Part shown: positions 8,472-17,832 of the stretch, piece by piece
Numbering within the stretch: position 1 is the stretch's first letter
How the letters are laid out: each line of letters starts with the position of its first letter
Source of the DNA: CAZGXI01 sp964529715
GTDB lineage: Bacteria > Chloroflexota > Anaerolineae > Aggregatilineales > Ch27
Length of the DNA: 64,000 bases
Assembly: GCA_964529715.1 (NCBI GenBank)
Contig: CAZGXI010000001.1
Location: 1 to 64,000, forward strand
Reading direction: 5' to 3'
Made by a program: the position numbers and the translations under genes
Notes under the pieces: model-generated
What the model saw: the letters and a program-made list of their open reading frames with translations, nothing else
Told to the model about the DNA's origin: nothing
Databases searched by the model: none

Positions 8472-10424
8472 CTACCCTCCCCGCCCATTCGCCGCCAGGA
8501 CTGCCTCCCCGCGCGCGATCTCCAACACACGGGCCTGCTCGACGATTTCGTTGGACAGCAGTTCCTGCGCCAGACGGTCCAACTGCGCGCTGTGTTCCTG
8601 CAAAAGCTGGCGCGTCTGGCGGTGGGCATCCTCCACCAGTCGCTTGACCTCGGCATCGATCTTGGCAGCAGTCGCCTCGCTGTAGCTGCGGCCCTGGCTG
8701 AGCGAATACCCCAAGAAAGGCTGGGTCTCTTCATCTCCGAAGTTAAGTGGGCCGACCGTCTGGCTCATGCCGAACTGGGCCACCATGCGCCGGGCCAGCG
8801 ATGTGACCTGCCGCAGGTCGTTTTCCGCGCCGGTGGTGATCGAGCCGATGGCGATCTCCTCCGCCGCACGCCCGCCGAGTGCGACCATCATGCGCGCGAA
8901 CAGGTATTCGCGCGAATAGTTGCGACGGTCATCGATGGGAAGCTGCGCCGTCACGCCGAGCGCCTGCCCCCGCGGAACAATCGTCACCTTCAGCACTGGG
9001 TCGGCCTCCGGCGTTAGCGCGGCGATCAGAGCATGCCCGGCCTCGTGATACGCCACCACACGGCGCTCGTGCTCGTCTACCAGCGGAGGACGTTCCGCGC
9101 CCAGCAGCAGGCGGTCGAAAGCGTCGTAGAAGTCGGCGCGCGTGACCTCGGTATGGCCACGTCGCGCAGCAGTGAGCGCCGCCTCATTTGCCAGGTTCGC
9201 CAGGTCCGCGCCGGAAAAACCCATCGTCATCTGCGCCAGTTGACCCAGGTCCACGTCGGCAGCCAGCGGCATCTTGCGGGTATGAATGCGCAAAATTGCC
9301 TCGCGGCCTTGTCGGTCTGGCAGCCCGACCGTCACCTGACGGTCAAAGCGCCCCGGCCGCAGCAACGCTGGGTCGAGCACGTCCGGGCGGTTGGTCGCCG
9401 CCAGCACGATCACCGTCTCGTTCTGCTCGAAGCCATCCATCTCGACCAGCAACTGGTTAAGGGTTTGCTCGCGCTCGTCATTGCCGCCGCCCAGCCCGGT
9501 GCCGCGCCGCCGCCCGACGGCGTCCAGTTCGTCGATAAAGACGATGCTCGGCGCAGCGGCTTTCGCCCGCGTGAACAGGTCGCGCACACGCGACGCGCCC
9601 ACGCCAACAAACATCTCCACGAACTCCGAGGCCGACAGGTTGAAGAACGCTACGTTGGCTTCCCCGGCCACCGCACGCGCCATCAGGGTCTTGCCCGTGC
9701 CGGGCGGCCCTACCAGCAACACGCCACGCGGAATACGCGCCCCCAGCGCCAGAAAGCGATCCGGGTCGCGCAGAAAGTCCACGATCTCGACCAGTTCCCG
9801 TTTGGCCGCTTCCTCGCCTGCCACGTCAGAAAACGTCACCTGCGGACGTTCTGGGTCGCGCTCACGCGCGCGCGAACGCCCAAAACTGAACACGTCCCCC
9901 GCCTGCCGCTGGGTACGGCGCATCGTCCACACGAAAAAGCCCACCAACAGCAGCAGCGGCGCCCAGTTGAGGATGAACGTCAGCACTGGCGACGGCTCGA
10001 CCTCCCGCGCCACGATAGTCACGCCATGCTCGCGCAACGCTTCTGGCAGCGCCGGATCGGAGACCGGCAGCAGCGTGGTGGTGAATAGGCGAGACGTCTG
10101 CGGCTGGATTCCGGCCTGCGCTTCAGCAGAACCCGGCGCGGGCCAGGTCACAGTTCTTTTGAAAATCCCTGTGATCTGGCTGCCTTCGATCAAAACCTGA
10201 TCGACATTGTCGCCGATCACCTGGTCATAAAACACCGAGTACGGCACGGTGATTGCCTGTTCACCGCCCATGAGTCCGGCCAGCATTTCGGGCACACGGA
10301 AAAACAGCCACAACCCCAAGATGATTAACAGACTGATCCACAGCCAAGACAGGGTGCGCGGCGGCAAGGAGGGCGGTTGATTGCTGCCCGGCTTGTTGTT
10401 CGAGCGTTCAGGTGGAAGCTGCAT
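8472..10424 (-). CDS. ftsH: ATP-dependent zinc metalloprotease FtsH
   Basis: 650 residues, normal length for FtsH. Order of parts: first membrane helix (about 25-45), an extracytoplasmic loop, second helix (about 153-172), AAA+ domain with Walker A GPPGTGKT and Walker B IVFIDELDAVG, the second region of homology ending in LLRPGRFDRQV, then the zinc protease domain with HEAGH. The ring-shaped membrane enzyme extracts and degrades membrane and some soluble proteins. All catalytic motifs are intact. A nifU-like gene follows on the same strand and a partner-switching operon lies upstream, about 200 bases away. Confidence 0.95.
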   Translation of the reverse strand: MQLPPERSNNKPGSNQPPSLPPRTLSWLWISLLIILGLWLFFRVPEMLAGLMGGEQAITVPYSVFYDQVIGDNVDQVLIEGSQITGIFKRTVTWPAPGSAEAQAGIQPQTSRLFTTTLLPVSDPALPEALREHGVTIVAREVEPSPVLTFILNWAPLLLLVGFFVWTMRRTQRQAGDVFSFGRSRARERDPERPQVTFSDVAGEEAAKRELVEIVDFLRDPDRFLALGARIPRGVLLVGPPGTGKTLMARAVAGEANVAFFNLSASEFVEMFVGVGASRVRDLFTRAKAAAPSIVFIDELDAVGRRRGTGLGGGNDEREQTLNQLLVEMDGFEQNETVIVLAATNRPDVLDPALLRPGRFDRQVTVGLPDRQGREAILRIHTRKMPLAADVDLGQLAQMTMGFSGADLANLANEAALTAARRGHTEVTRADFYDAFDRLLLGAERPPLVDEHERRVVAYHEAGHALIAALTPEADPVLKVTIVPRGQALGVTAQLPIDDRRNYSREYLFARMMVALGGRAAEEIAIGSITTGAENDLRQVTSLARRMVAQFGMSQTVGPLNFGDEETQPFLGYSLSQGRSYSEATAAKIDAEVKRLVEDAHRQTRQLLQEHSAQLDRLAQELLSNEIVEQARVLEIARGEAVLAANGRGG

Positions 10425-10626
10425 CTGCGTATCCTTGACATCCGGTAAGCGCGCAAAGCCATTTTCTCTTGCACTATCAGGCTAATACAAGCGTACCGCA
10501 TCCAAACCCCAAAAAGCAAGCTGCCCACCGAACCGGATGGGCGATCTGATGCAAGATTTATGCGGCGCTCATGCCGCACTTATCTGCACCGCCGGCTCAG
10601 ATACAGTATCAGGCGCGCCGCCACGC

Positions 10627-11007
10627 TCAGGCAGCAGACGAGGATTCGGTGGGCGTTGTTGGGGCAAGCAAATCGCGCAGTTCAGACTCGTCGCGCACAA
10701 GCGTCATCCGCTCCGTGAGGCCGACCATGCCGAACAGCTTACGGTAATGCGGCGACAGGCCGAAGGCATATACGCGGCGGCCTGCCTGCGTGGCATCCTC
10801 CACCAGGCTGATCACCAGTCCGATCCCGGCGCTGTTCAGATAGTCGCTGTCGGTAAAGTTCATCACCACAACGCTCAATTTTGCGCGCGCCAGTTCGGTG
10901 TAGGTGCGATAGGCCGCCTCGCGCGTCTGGGCGGTCACATCGCGCGGAAAGTCCATGTAACCGATGATTCCATCCTGGCGAAGCCCAACTTCTGCGTCTT
11001 TGCTCAT
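10627..11007 (-). CDS. STAS-domain anti-sigma factor antagonist
   Basis: 126 residues, a single STAS domain. ATG at 11007 chosen (GGAG nine bases upstream; the codon before it is TTG). The conserved phosphorylation segment reads DSDYLNSAGIGL, with the serine expected to be phosphorylated by the anti-sigma kinase, as in SpoIIAA and RsbV. Downstream of, and in the same orientation as, an anti-sigma HATPase, a BMP-type lipoprotein and a SpoIIE phosphatase. It would be the phospho-switch protein read by that kinase/phosphatase pair. No sigma factor gene is present in the window, so the output is not visible. Confidence 0.9.
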   Translation of the reverse strand: MSKDAEVGLRQDGIIGYMDFPRDVTAQTREAAYRTYTELARAKLSVVVMNFTDSDYLNSAGIGLVISLVEDATQAGRRVYAFGLSPHYRKLFGMVGLTERMTLVRDESELRDLLAPTTPTESSSAA

Positions 11008-11059
11008 CAATCTGTCTCCCCACCATGATTTATACGGGTGGTATAAGGCCGGGTCGCCG

Positions 11060-11689
11060 TCACGCAGACGCTGTGGCGGACGGGGAATCGGCGTTCGCCG
11101 GATCGTCTTGGGTTATTTCCGGCGCGGGCGTTTCTAAGGATACTCCGTTTGCGGATTCTGCGCTTGTGGGCAGAGACGCTTCTGCCGGGCCAGACCCGGC
11201 GACAACCGGCCCGATCTCGGCGGCAAGGGATGGGGACAAGACGCCCGGCTGCTGCAAATGGATAACCATGCAAACCCGGTTGCCGCCTTCTGGCAAACGT
11301 TGAAAAGCCACCTCGTCCATCAGGCCGACGATGAAAAACAGCCCCCAACCGCGCGTGCGATTTGGCAGGCCCGGCGGGGGTAGCGGGTCTGGTAGGGGAG
11401 TCGTTCCCTGATCGTTGACGCTCACTTCCAGACGGGTCGCCGCCGCGCGCAGGATCACCTGCACCAGGCTGCCGGTGTTGCCACCGTTGCCGTGCTCCAC
11501 CGCGTTAAGACACGCCTCGGCAACCGCCGTCTTCAAGTCCTCCACACGGTCCGGGCTAAAGCCCATGTGCCTGGCCACCAGCGCCGCCGCCTCGCGCGCC
11601 ACCTTCTCAAAACCGGGCAAACCCGGCAGTGAAATCTCGACGGTCGGCAGCCCGATCAGGGCATCGCCGGATAAGGCTGGAGTGGTCAT
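11060..11689 (-). CDS. Anti-sigma regulatory factor, RsbW/SpoIIAB-type serine kinase
   Basis: 209 residues. A GHKL/HATPase domain fills about residues 15-135, with the N-box EACLNAVEHGNGG, a degenerate G1 (SVNDQG) and G2 (TRGWGLFFIVGLMD). Family members bind a sigma factor or another partner and phosphorylate the STAS antagonist on serine. The C-terminal 70 residues are low-complexity, rich in Ala, Pro and Ser, and not part of the usual fold. ATG at 11689 has AGGA nine bases upstream. It starts 18 bases after the BMP lipoprotein stop and ends 52 bases before the STAS gene, so one operon is likely. Confidence 0.88.
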   Translation of the reverse strand: MTTPALSGDALIGLPTVEISLPGLPGFEKVAREAAALVARHMGFSPDRVEDLKTAVAEACLNAVEHGNGGNTGSLVQVILRAAATRLEVSVNDQGTTPLPDPLPPPGLPNRTRGWGLFFIVGLMDEVAFQRLPEGGNRVCMVIHLQQPGVLSPSLAAEIGPVVAGSGPAEASLPTSAESANGVSLETPAPEITQDDPANADSPSATASA

Positions 11690-11707
11690 CGCAGCCGTCC
11701 TCGTAGT

Positions 11708-12820
11708 CTAAAAATTACACTCTTCCAGTCGAGGCGCATCTTCCGCCACCGGGGGCATCAGCCCGGCCAACGGCGCCGGAGGAACATCTCCCGCAATTCC
11801 GCTGGCTCCCGTGTTCACTGTTCCCCCCGCCAACGCGCGCCACATCGCATCCAGCCGCTCCCGAATCCCTGCCGGGATATGCTCTTCGGCGTCGTGAAAG
11901 GGCGCGTAGGCCACGCCGCATTCCGCCGCCGACAGCGTGATAACGCCCGGTTGGAACGAGCCATCCAGAATAGAGGCCACCGCCCGATAGAGGCCCGCGT
12001 CCACGCGCTTGACGGCGCTAGTCAACACGCGGTCTGCCCCGTCTACCGTGCCCTCCGAAAACGTGGTGCGATATTCGTCTTGATCGACGCCGATCACCCA
12101 GGCCCCCAGACGGCTGGCCGCCAGGATACCCGCCGAACCGGTCAACCCGCCTGCGCCGAAGATCACGTCGGCCCCCTGCCCCACCCAGTCACGCACGATA
12201 CTGCTTCCCAGATCAGGATCGGTAAAACTGGGCGCATAGGTTCGCAGCACCCGCGTCCCAGGCCGCACATAGTTTACCCCGTTCACAAAGCCATTGATAA
12301 AACGGGTGACAGGCGGAGTCTGTTGTCCCCCCAGCGCCCCCACGACATTGGTCTCGGTCATCATCCCAGCCAACGCCCCCACCAGAAAGCCAGCCTGATC
12401 TTCGCGGAATTGCAAGCCAACCAGGTTGGGCAATGTTTCGTCGAAGGCCTGATCCAGGCCGATAAAATAGACATCCGGGTTATCGCGCGCGGCCTGCACC
12501 GTAGCGTCGGTCATCAGATAGCCCACCGTCACGATGATATTGCGGCTATCGGCCAGCAGGTCTTGCAGGTGGATTGCATAGTGCGATTCGTCAATCGACT
12601 CCCGGAAGGTGTAGTCCAGACCGAAATCGCGCGCAACGCGCAACGCACCCTGATGCGCCAGTTCATTGAAGGTGCCATCGCGCACCGTGCCCACATCTGT
12701 CACCAGCCCCAGGCGATAATCCGTCCTGAGGGGAACCGTCGGCGTCGGCGCAGATGGGCCTCCCCCACAAGCCGCCAGCAACAGCGCCAGCAGCGCCAGG
12801 ACGACCCTTGCCAGGCGCAT
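11708..12820 (-). CDS. BMP-family (basic membrane protein/PnrA-like) substrate-binding lipoprotein
   Basis: 370 residues from ATG 12820, chosen for AAGGAG nine bases upstream and a signal that then ends in the lipobox LLAAC; an earlier start would lie inside the preceding gene. The mature part matches the BMP/PnrA periplasmic-binding-like fold: LGLVTDVGTVRDGTFNELAHQGA at the start, VYFIGLDQAF, and GADVIFGAGGLTGSAGILAA, then WVIGVDQDEY. Known relatives bind purine nucleosides for ABC uptake. No permease or ATPase genes are nearby; the gene instead sits between the SpoIIE phosphatase (13 bases upstream) and the anti-sigma kinase (18 bases downstream), which suggests a sensory role. Confidence 0.88.
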   Translation of the reverse strand: MRLARVVLALLALLLAACGGGPSAPTPTVPLRTDYRLGLVTDVGTVRDGTFNELAHQGALRVARDFGLDYTFRESIDESHYAIHLQDLLADSRNIIVTVGYLMTDATVQAARDNPDVYFIGLDQAFDETLPNLVGLQFREDQAGFLVGALAGMMTETNVVGALGGQQTPPVTRFINGFVNGVNYVRPGTRVLRTYAPSFTDPDLGSSIVRDWVGQGADVIFGAGGLTGSAGILAASRLGAWVIGVDQDEYRTTFSEGTVDGADRVLTSAVKRVDAGLYRAVASILDGSFQPGVITLSAAECGVAYAPFHDAEEHIPAGIRERLDAMWRALAGGTVNTGASGIAGDVPPAPLAGLMPPVAEDAPRLEECNF

Positions 12821-12833
12821 CCCTGTCTTCTCC

Positions 12834-15119
12834 TTACGCAGCATCCCCACCCAAACCAGGCGCTTTGGAAGGTCGCGTCGGGACCGTATCCGCCTTGTTC
12901 CACATCTGCGCCGGCTCCAGTCCATCCAGGGAGCGCATCACGACGACCGTCATGTCGTCCTGCGGCTCCTGACCACCCAAGTGTCGGTGGATGGCCTGCA
13001 ACACGCGCTCGGCAATCCCTTCTCCGTCCAGGTCGCGCGGCAACGCCCGAAGCAGTTCCTCGAACCGGTCGAAGCCGAACATCTCCCCCACGATATTGCG
13101 CGCCTCCACCAGCCCATCGGAGGCGAACACCAGTATCGCGCCCGGCGCCAGGGTGAATTGTTTGCAGGTATAGCGCCGCAGGGTTGACGCGCCTAACGGA
13201 TAGCCGCTCAGCGGAATCTCTTGCCATTCGCCCCGGTCGGTACACAGATACGGCCGGAGCATCCCCGCGTTTGCCAGTTCGACGCGGCGTGTAGATGGGT
13301 CGAAGATCGCCATAGCCAGCGCGGCGTGCATATGGCCAGATTGCAACCGCTCGATCAGTCCGTCGTTCAGGACATTGAGCAGGTCCGCGACTGTCGGCTG
13401 AAGGTCCAACTCGCGGCGCAGCAGCGTGGTCATGACCGCCATCAGGATCGCAGCAGGCATCCCCTTGCCGGTCACGTCACCAACGGCAACGCCCAGCCGC
13501 CCGTCCAGACGCGGTAAAAACTGGAAGAAGTCACCGCTGACCGTGCGCGCTGCCACCGAGCGGCCTACCACCTCGACCTGCGGCAGGCAGATCGGTTCGC
13601 GCGGCAACAGACTGTCTTGAATCGCCTGAGCAGCTTCCAGCTCTTCCTGGTACTGTCGGATGCGCTGCTCATGCAGACGCGCATTGCTGATCGCCACGAC
13701 GGCCTGGCCGGCGAACAACTGCGCCACTTCCACATCTTCAGGCTTAAACCGAAAGCGGCGGTAGCTGTTGATATTCAGCACCCCCACCGTCTCCCTTTGC
13801 ACCTGTAGCGGCACGCCCAGCCAGGAACGAATGGAGCTGCCCGGCAGCGGCTGCCAGCGCGGATCGATCAGGCAATCCCCGATCATTACCGGCTTTCCGG
13901 TCTGGAACACCTCGCCTGCTGCACGCAGGTCGTCCAGGCTATACACCTTGCGCCGGGCCACCGCCTCGCCAGGACCTTTATAGGCCGCCGCCATCAGGCC
14001 CTCTTCGGTGCGTAGAAAGATGGAAGCCGTATCGTGCGCTATCAGGTCGCCCAGCCGCGCCAGGATATGCTTCAACACTTCATCGAGGTCCAGCGAGGAG
14101 TTGACGATCTGCGCCACCTGCAACAAGGTACGAGCCACCTGGCGACGCTGCTCCTCCAGATGACGGCGGCGGCCTTCGTAGGCCACGCGCCTGCCGAACA
14201 TCGTCGCCACCACGCCCACCAGCAGCACGGCGGCAACGGTCATGCCGAACAACACATAGACCTGCTGCCGCACGCTCGCCTGGCTCTCTGCCACCAGGCG
14301 GCTGAGGACGACGACGAACGCCGTGTTAAAACTCCGCGCCGGGGCATAGGCTGCCTGACGCGGACCGTCTCGGGCATCGTATTCCAGCAAGGCAGGCTGC
14401 TGCGCCGCCAACAGAAACGGGACAGAAAGCTGCCCCGTGTCAGCCCAGGTGGGCTGGTCTGCCCCCTGGTAAATCAGACGCCCACTGCGGTCGAGCACCC
14501 ATAACTGGCCGCTGTCGCCCAGGTCGATCTGGCCGATGGTCTCCTGGAGCCAGGAGACCATTCCCAGTTCAAAAACCAGCCATTCGCACCGCCCGCTGGT
14601 CGCCTCGACGGGCGCGATCAGCAGATAAACCGTCCCGTCGGGCGAAGGCGTGGGCCGGAACTGGATTCCCCCGGCGTTGATCAACAACTGTACTGCCGAG
14701 GCAGGCAGCGTCCAATCGAGCGGCTGCCCCTCCCGGATGCGGGTGTTCAGTTCCGGCGGCCAGGCGTAACGCGGGGCGCCGTTATCTTTCAAGCGCACAA
14801 TGGCGCGGATGCTGTCGGCGTGGCGGGCGGCATCCTGTTGGAGCAGGGCCAGCGCCGCGTCGCGCATCACCGACGACATCGACTGGATTTCGGGGCGCGA
14901 CGCCAGATTTTCCAGTTCCCCGCCCAAGACAGTGAGATAAAACTCCATCTGGCGTGCCAGCGTGCCGACCAACTGAAGTTCCTGGCTGCGAAACTGCTCC
15001 GAAACGGTGCGCGTGATCGTGTTCGAGGCGATCCCGGTCAGCAGGGTGATCAGCAGGATCAACACCAGGATCGACAGGACGATAAAAGCATTGTCGGGCC
15101 AGAAATGACGCTTAAGCAT
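12834..15119 (-). CDS. Membrane sensor protein phosphatase: extracytoplasmic sensor, GAF, SpoIIE/PP2C
   Basis: 761 residues. A first membrane helix (about 11-32), an extracytoplasmic sensor region of about 250 residues resembling a Cache-type domain, a second helix (about 290-312), a GAF domain (about 345-490), a short coiled segment, and a SpoIIE-type PP2C phosphatase (about 520-740). Metal-binding Asp residues are visible in GDFFQF, VAVGDVTGKGMPAAILM, ASDGLVEARN and QDDMTVVVM. RsbU-like proteins of this kind dephosphorylate the STAS antagonist and so release the sigma-factor partner. First gene of the operon with the BMP lipoprotein, anti-sigma kinase and STAS protein. No HAMP domain is evident between the second helix and the GAF domain. 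Confidence 0.9.
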   Translation of the reverse strand: MLKRHFWPDNAFIVLSILVLILLITLLTGIASNTITRTVSEQFRSQELQLVGTLARQMEFYLTVLGGELENLASRPEIQSMSSVMRDAALALLQQDAARHADSIRAIVRLKDNGAPRYAWPPELNTRIREGQPLDWTLPASAVQLLINAGGIQFRPTPSPDGTVYLLIAPVEATSGRCEWLVFELGMVSWLQETIGQIDLGDSGQLWVLDRSGRLIYQGADQPTWADTGQLSVPFLLAAQQPALLEYDARDGPRQAAYAPARSFNTAFVVVLSRLVAESQASVRQQVYVLFGMTVAAVLLVGVVATMFGRRVAYEGRRRHLEEQRRQVARTLLQVAQIVNSSLDLDEVLKHILARLGDLIAHDTASIFLRTEEGLMAAAYKGPGEAVARRKVYSLDDLRAAGEVFQTGKPVMIGDCLIDPRWQPLPGSSIRSWLGVPLQVQRETVGVLNINSYRRFRFKPEDVEVAQLFAGQAVVAISNARLHEQRIRQYQEELEAAQAIQDSLLPREPICLPQVEVVGRSVAARTVSGDFFQFLPRLDGRLGVAVGDVTGKGMPAAILMAVMTTLLRRELDLQPTVADLLNVLNDGLIERLQSGHMHAALAMAIFDPSTRRVELANAGMLRPYLCTDRGEWQEIPLSGYPLGASTLRRYTCKQFTLAPGAILVFASDGLVEARNIVGEMFGFDRFEELLRALPRDLDGEGIAERVLQAIHRHLGGQEPQDDMTVVVMRSLDGLEPAQMWNKADTVPTRPSKAPGLGGDAA

Positions 15120-15230
15120 CGTGGGCGCCGCCGCACAGCAGGAATATGCTCTTTTGCATTATAACATACTGCCCGGCTGCCCCGCGCCAGGCGGCGTGAT
15201 CGGACTGTTCTAAGCCGGTTAGAAAACACA

Positions 15231-15264
15231 TAGGGGCTGCCTGAACCTGTACAGGCAGCCCCTA
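15231..15264 (-). terminator. Rho-independent terminator after rocD
   Basis: A perfect 13-base inverted repeat (TAGGGGCTGCCTG / CAGGCAGCCCCTA, loop of 8). Read on the minus strand it is followed by TGTGTTTTCT, a fair U-tract. It lies about 105 bases beyond the rocD stop. Confidence 0.7.
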
Positions 15265-15369
15265 ACATTGTTCAGCGTCGCCTTCCATCGGCACTCCCCT
15301 AACGGACCGCGCCACCGCTATCCCAGCCGTTACGCTGCATTGGCAAGACGCTGGCGGGGAGACAGCGCG

Positions 15370-16608
15370 CTAGTCCATCCACAACACTTCACGGAACTGC
15401 TCCAGTGCCCAGTCGATTTCTTCCTTCGTGATCACCAGCGGCGGAGCCACACGGATGGTGTGGACGTGCGTTTCTTTGCACAGGATGCCGCGATCCCGCA
15501 GCGCCTCGCAAAAACGCCGCGCCCCGCCCGCTTCGGGCTTGAGATAGAGGCCGATCAGCAGGCCCTTGCCGCGAATCGCCTGGACGTGCGGGCTGTTGAT
15601 CTTGGCCAGTTGGTCCATGAGATAACTGCCCAACGTGGCCGCGTTCTCGATCATCCCTTCCTCAATCAACACTGCCAGCGCCTCGCGGGACACCGCTGCT
15701 CCCAAGGGGTTGCCGCCAAAGGTGCTGCCGTGATCGCCGGGCACAAATAACCCCAGCACTTCCTCGTCGGTCAGCACGGCGCTCACCGGGTAAAAGCCGC
15801 CGGACAGCGCCTTGCCGATAATCATTACGTCAGGCCGCACGTCTTCATGGTCGCAGGCGAACAGCTTGCCCGTGCGCCCCAGGCCGGTCTGAATTTCGTC
15901 GGCCACCATGAGAACGTTGTGGCGGGTACAAATGTCGCGGACCTGCCGCAGATACCCCTCCGGCGGGACGATCACGCCGCCTTCGCCCTGAATCGGCTCA
16001 AACAAGAAGGCGACCGTATTCGGCGTGATAGCCGCTTCCAGCGCCGCTGCATCTCCAAAGGGGATGGCCTTGAAGCCCGGCGTGAACGGGCCGAAATTGG
16101 CGCGGTAAGCCGGCTCAGTGCTGAAGCTGATCACGGTGGTGGTGCGCCCGTGAAAATTCCCTTCGCAGACGATGATCTCGGCCTGATCCTTCGGCACGCC
16201 TTTGGAGACATAGCCCCACTTGCGCACCGCCTTGACCGCCGTTTCGACGGCCTCGGCCCCGCTGTTCATCACCAGGAAACGCTGATAGCCGGTGAGGTTA
16301 TACAGGTCCTGGTAGAGCAGCCCCAGTTGATCATTGCGGAACGCCCGGCTGACCAGGGTCAGCTTTTGGGCCTGGGTGATCAGCGCCTGCAGGATACGCG
16401 GATGACAATGGCCCTGGTTGACGGCGCTGTAGGCCGACAGGCAATCCAAAAAACGGTTGCCTTCCACGTCCCACACCCAGGGACCTTCGCCCTCGGTGAT
16501 CACCACGTCCAACGGATGGTAGTTGTGCGCGCCGTAACGCTCCTCAAGCTCGATGTAGGTCTTGCTAGGTAGGAACAGATCGGTCTGGGTGAACGTCGCG
16601 TTCGTCAT
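15370..16608 (-). CDS. rocD: Ornithine--oxo-acid transaminase (ornithine aminotransferase)
   Basis: 412 residues, standard length for this class-III PLP aminotransferase. Visible marks: the N-terminal YGAHNYHPLDVVI segment typical of ornithine aminotransferase, SGAEAVETAVKAVRKWGY at the cofactor phosphate site, DEIQTGLGRTG with the PLP-ring Asp, and IIGKALSGGFYPVSA with the Schiff-base Lys. It converts L-ornithine and 2-oxoglutarate to glutamate semialdehyde and glutamate in the cytoplasm, linking arginine breakdown to proline and glutamate. AGGAGGATAAGC directly precedes the ATG, a very strong ribosome binding site. Single-gene unit with its own terminator. Confidence 0.93.
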   Translation of the reverse strand: MTNATFTQTDLFLPSKTYIELEERYGAHNYHPLDVVITEGEGPWVWDVEGNRFLDCLSAYSAVNQGHCHPRILQALITQAQKLTLVSRAFRNDQLGLLYQDLYNLTGYQRFLVMNSGAEAVETAVKAVRKWGYVSKGVPKDQAEIIVCEGNFHGRTTTVISFSTEPAYRANFGPFTPGFKAIPFGDAAALEAAITPNTVAFLFEPIQGEGGVIVPPEGYLRQVRDICTRHNVLMVADEIQTGLGRTGKLFACDHEDVRPDVMIIGKALSGGFYPVSAVLTDEEVLGLFVPGDHGSTFGGNPLGAAVSREALAVLIEEGMIENAATLGSYLMDQLAKINSPHVQAIRGKGLLIGLYLKPEAGGARRFCEALRDRGILCKETHVHTIRVAPPLVITKEEIDWALEQFREVLWMD

Positions 16609-16962
16609 GCTTATCCTCCTGAACGCCTTGAAACCGGACAGTTAAGATTTGTTATTGGGCATTGCGCCCTAGAAAACAGATTTTTAATCGTGCAAAACAT
16701 CTAATTAATAGCACCTTCGACAACCGGAAATAAAAAGCGGCGCCTCATCTCCGAGGGCCGCTTTTCGTGGGCCGATGGATGAGGGCAAGAATCAACTATC
16801 GGGCCGGGCTTGGGTCCAGCAATACAAACCAACCGGGATCACGGGCAACATCCGCACACTCATCCTCATATCCCAACAGGGACGATTGATCCGTCTATAT
16901 AATAACACAGGATGGTAGTCCGTGACTACCCCCACAAAGCGATTGCTATCAAGACGGCCCGC
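16609..16962. other. Gene-free stretch between rocD and the lipase
   Basis: 354 bases. The part next to rocD is AT-rich and should hold its promoter, though no clean -35/-10 pair stands out. A hairpin with flanking A/T runs and a second small dyad (GGTAGTC / GACTACC at 16914-16930), just after the lipase stop, are present. No plausible small ORF with a ribosome binding site was seen. Confidence 0.5.
16733..16765. terminator. Bidirectional terminator-like hairpin
   Basis: Arms AAAAGCGGC (16733-16741) and GCCGCTTTT (16757-16765) with a loop that itself can pair CCTC with GAGG. The A-run on one side and T-run on the other give a terminator shape on both strands. On the minus strand it would end lipase-side transcription before rocD. 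Confidence 0.6.
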
Positions 16963-17793
16963 CTACCCCGCGCAGTGGGCATCTAACCAGGCCGCCACAT
17001 CCGCCAACACCATCTCGCGCTCCGGCTCGTTGAAAATTTCGTGATACAGGCCGTCGTAAATGCGCTTCGTTTTGTCCGCCGAGCTGAGCAGGGCATAAAT
17101 TTCATCCGCGCTGGTCGGGGAGATCAGGCGGTCGGCCCCCCCGTGCATCACCAGCGCCGGGACGGTGATCCGTCCCGCCTCACGCCGGACCGCGCGCGAC
17201 AGTTCCAGAATTTGCCGCCCCATTTGCGCCCGAACCTTGCCCCGGTAATTGAGTGGATCGGCGTCGTAAGCGGCCTGTACGGCCGGGTCTTTGGAAATAT
17301 CCCCCGCTTGCAGCGGCAGGATCGGCAGCCGGGGCACCAGCGCCGCCAGTATTCGGCTGATGGCAATGAGGTAGCCGGGCACGGCATCCCCCGCGTTGAG
17401 CGCCGCGCCGGACGTGACCACGCCGCCTATGCCGTCCTCCTGATGGCGGGCGGTGAAGGCCAGCGCCAGCACACCGCCTACGCTGTGCCCCAATGCAAAG
17501 CAGCGATGCATCGGCAACGTCTTGAAATAGGCATATAGATCGGCCAGATACGTTTCAAACGTATCGATGTGCGCCCGTAGCCCTTCGCTTTGCCCATGAC
17601 CGCGCAGGTCCATTGCGTAGACGGCATACCCGCGCGCCGCCAGATACGCCGCCACGTGTGCGTAGCGCCCGCTGTGCTCGGCGTAGCCATGCGTCAGGAA
17701 GATCGCTGCTCGCGGCTCGCCCTCTGGCAGCCAGGATTGCGTAAACAGCTTCACGCCATCGGCAGCGATGTGCCTTCCGGTAACATGTTTCAC
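16963..17793 (-). CDS. Alpha/beta hydrolase, lysophospholipase/monoacylglycerol lipase family
   Basis: 276 residues from a GTG at 17793, preferred because AGGGGGG lies about six bases upstream; an ATG at 17826 would add 11 residues. The family's features are plain: FLTHGYAEHSGRYAHVA (oxyanion hole), DLRGHGQSEG, nucleophile elbow GHSVGG, Asp in VMHGGADRLISP and the catalytic His in YDGLYHEIFNEPE. Related enzymes release fatty acid from monoacylglycerols or lysophospholipids. No signal peptide, so cytoplasmic. It closely follows the FHA gene and may be the last member of the Clp-kinase-FHA transcription unit. Confidence 0.85.
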   Translation of the reverse strand: MKHVTGRHIAADGVKLFTQSWLPEGEPRAAIFLTHGYAEHSGRYAHVAAYLAARGYAVYAMDLRGHGQSEGLRAHIDTFETYLADLYAYFKTLPMHRCFALGHSVGGVLALAFTARHQEDGIGGVVTSGAALNAGDAVPGYLIAISRILAALVPRLPILPLQAGDISKDPAVQAAYDADPLNYRGKVRAQMGRQILELSRAVRREAGRITVPALVMHGGADRLISPTSADEIYALLSSADKTKRIYDGLYHEIFNEPEREMVLADVAAWLDAHCAG

Positions 17794-17832
17794 ACAGGCC
17801 CCCCTTCTTTTCAGCGCATCGCGCAAAGCGTC

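Noticed and set aside
12821..12925. Longer N-terminus for the BMP lipoprotein
   Set aside because: It would lie inside the phosphatase gene and hide the signal peptide; ATG 12820 has a proper ribosome binding site.
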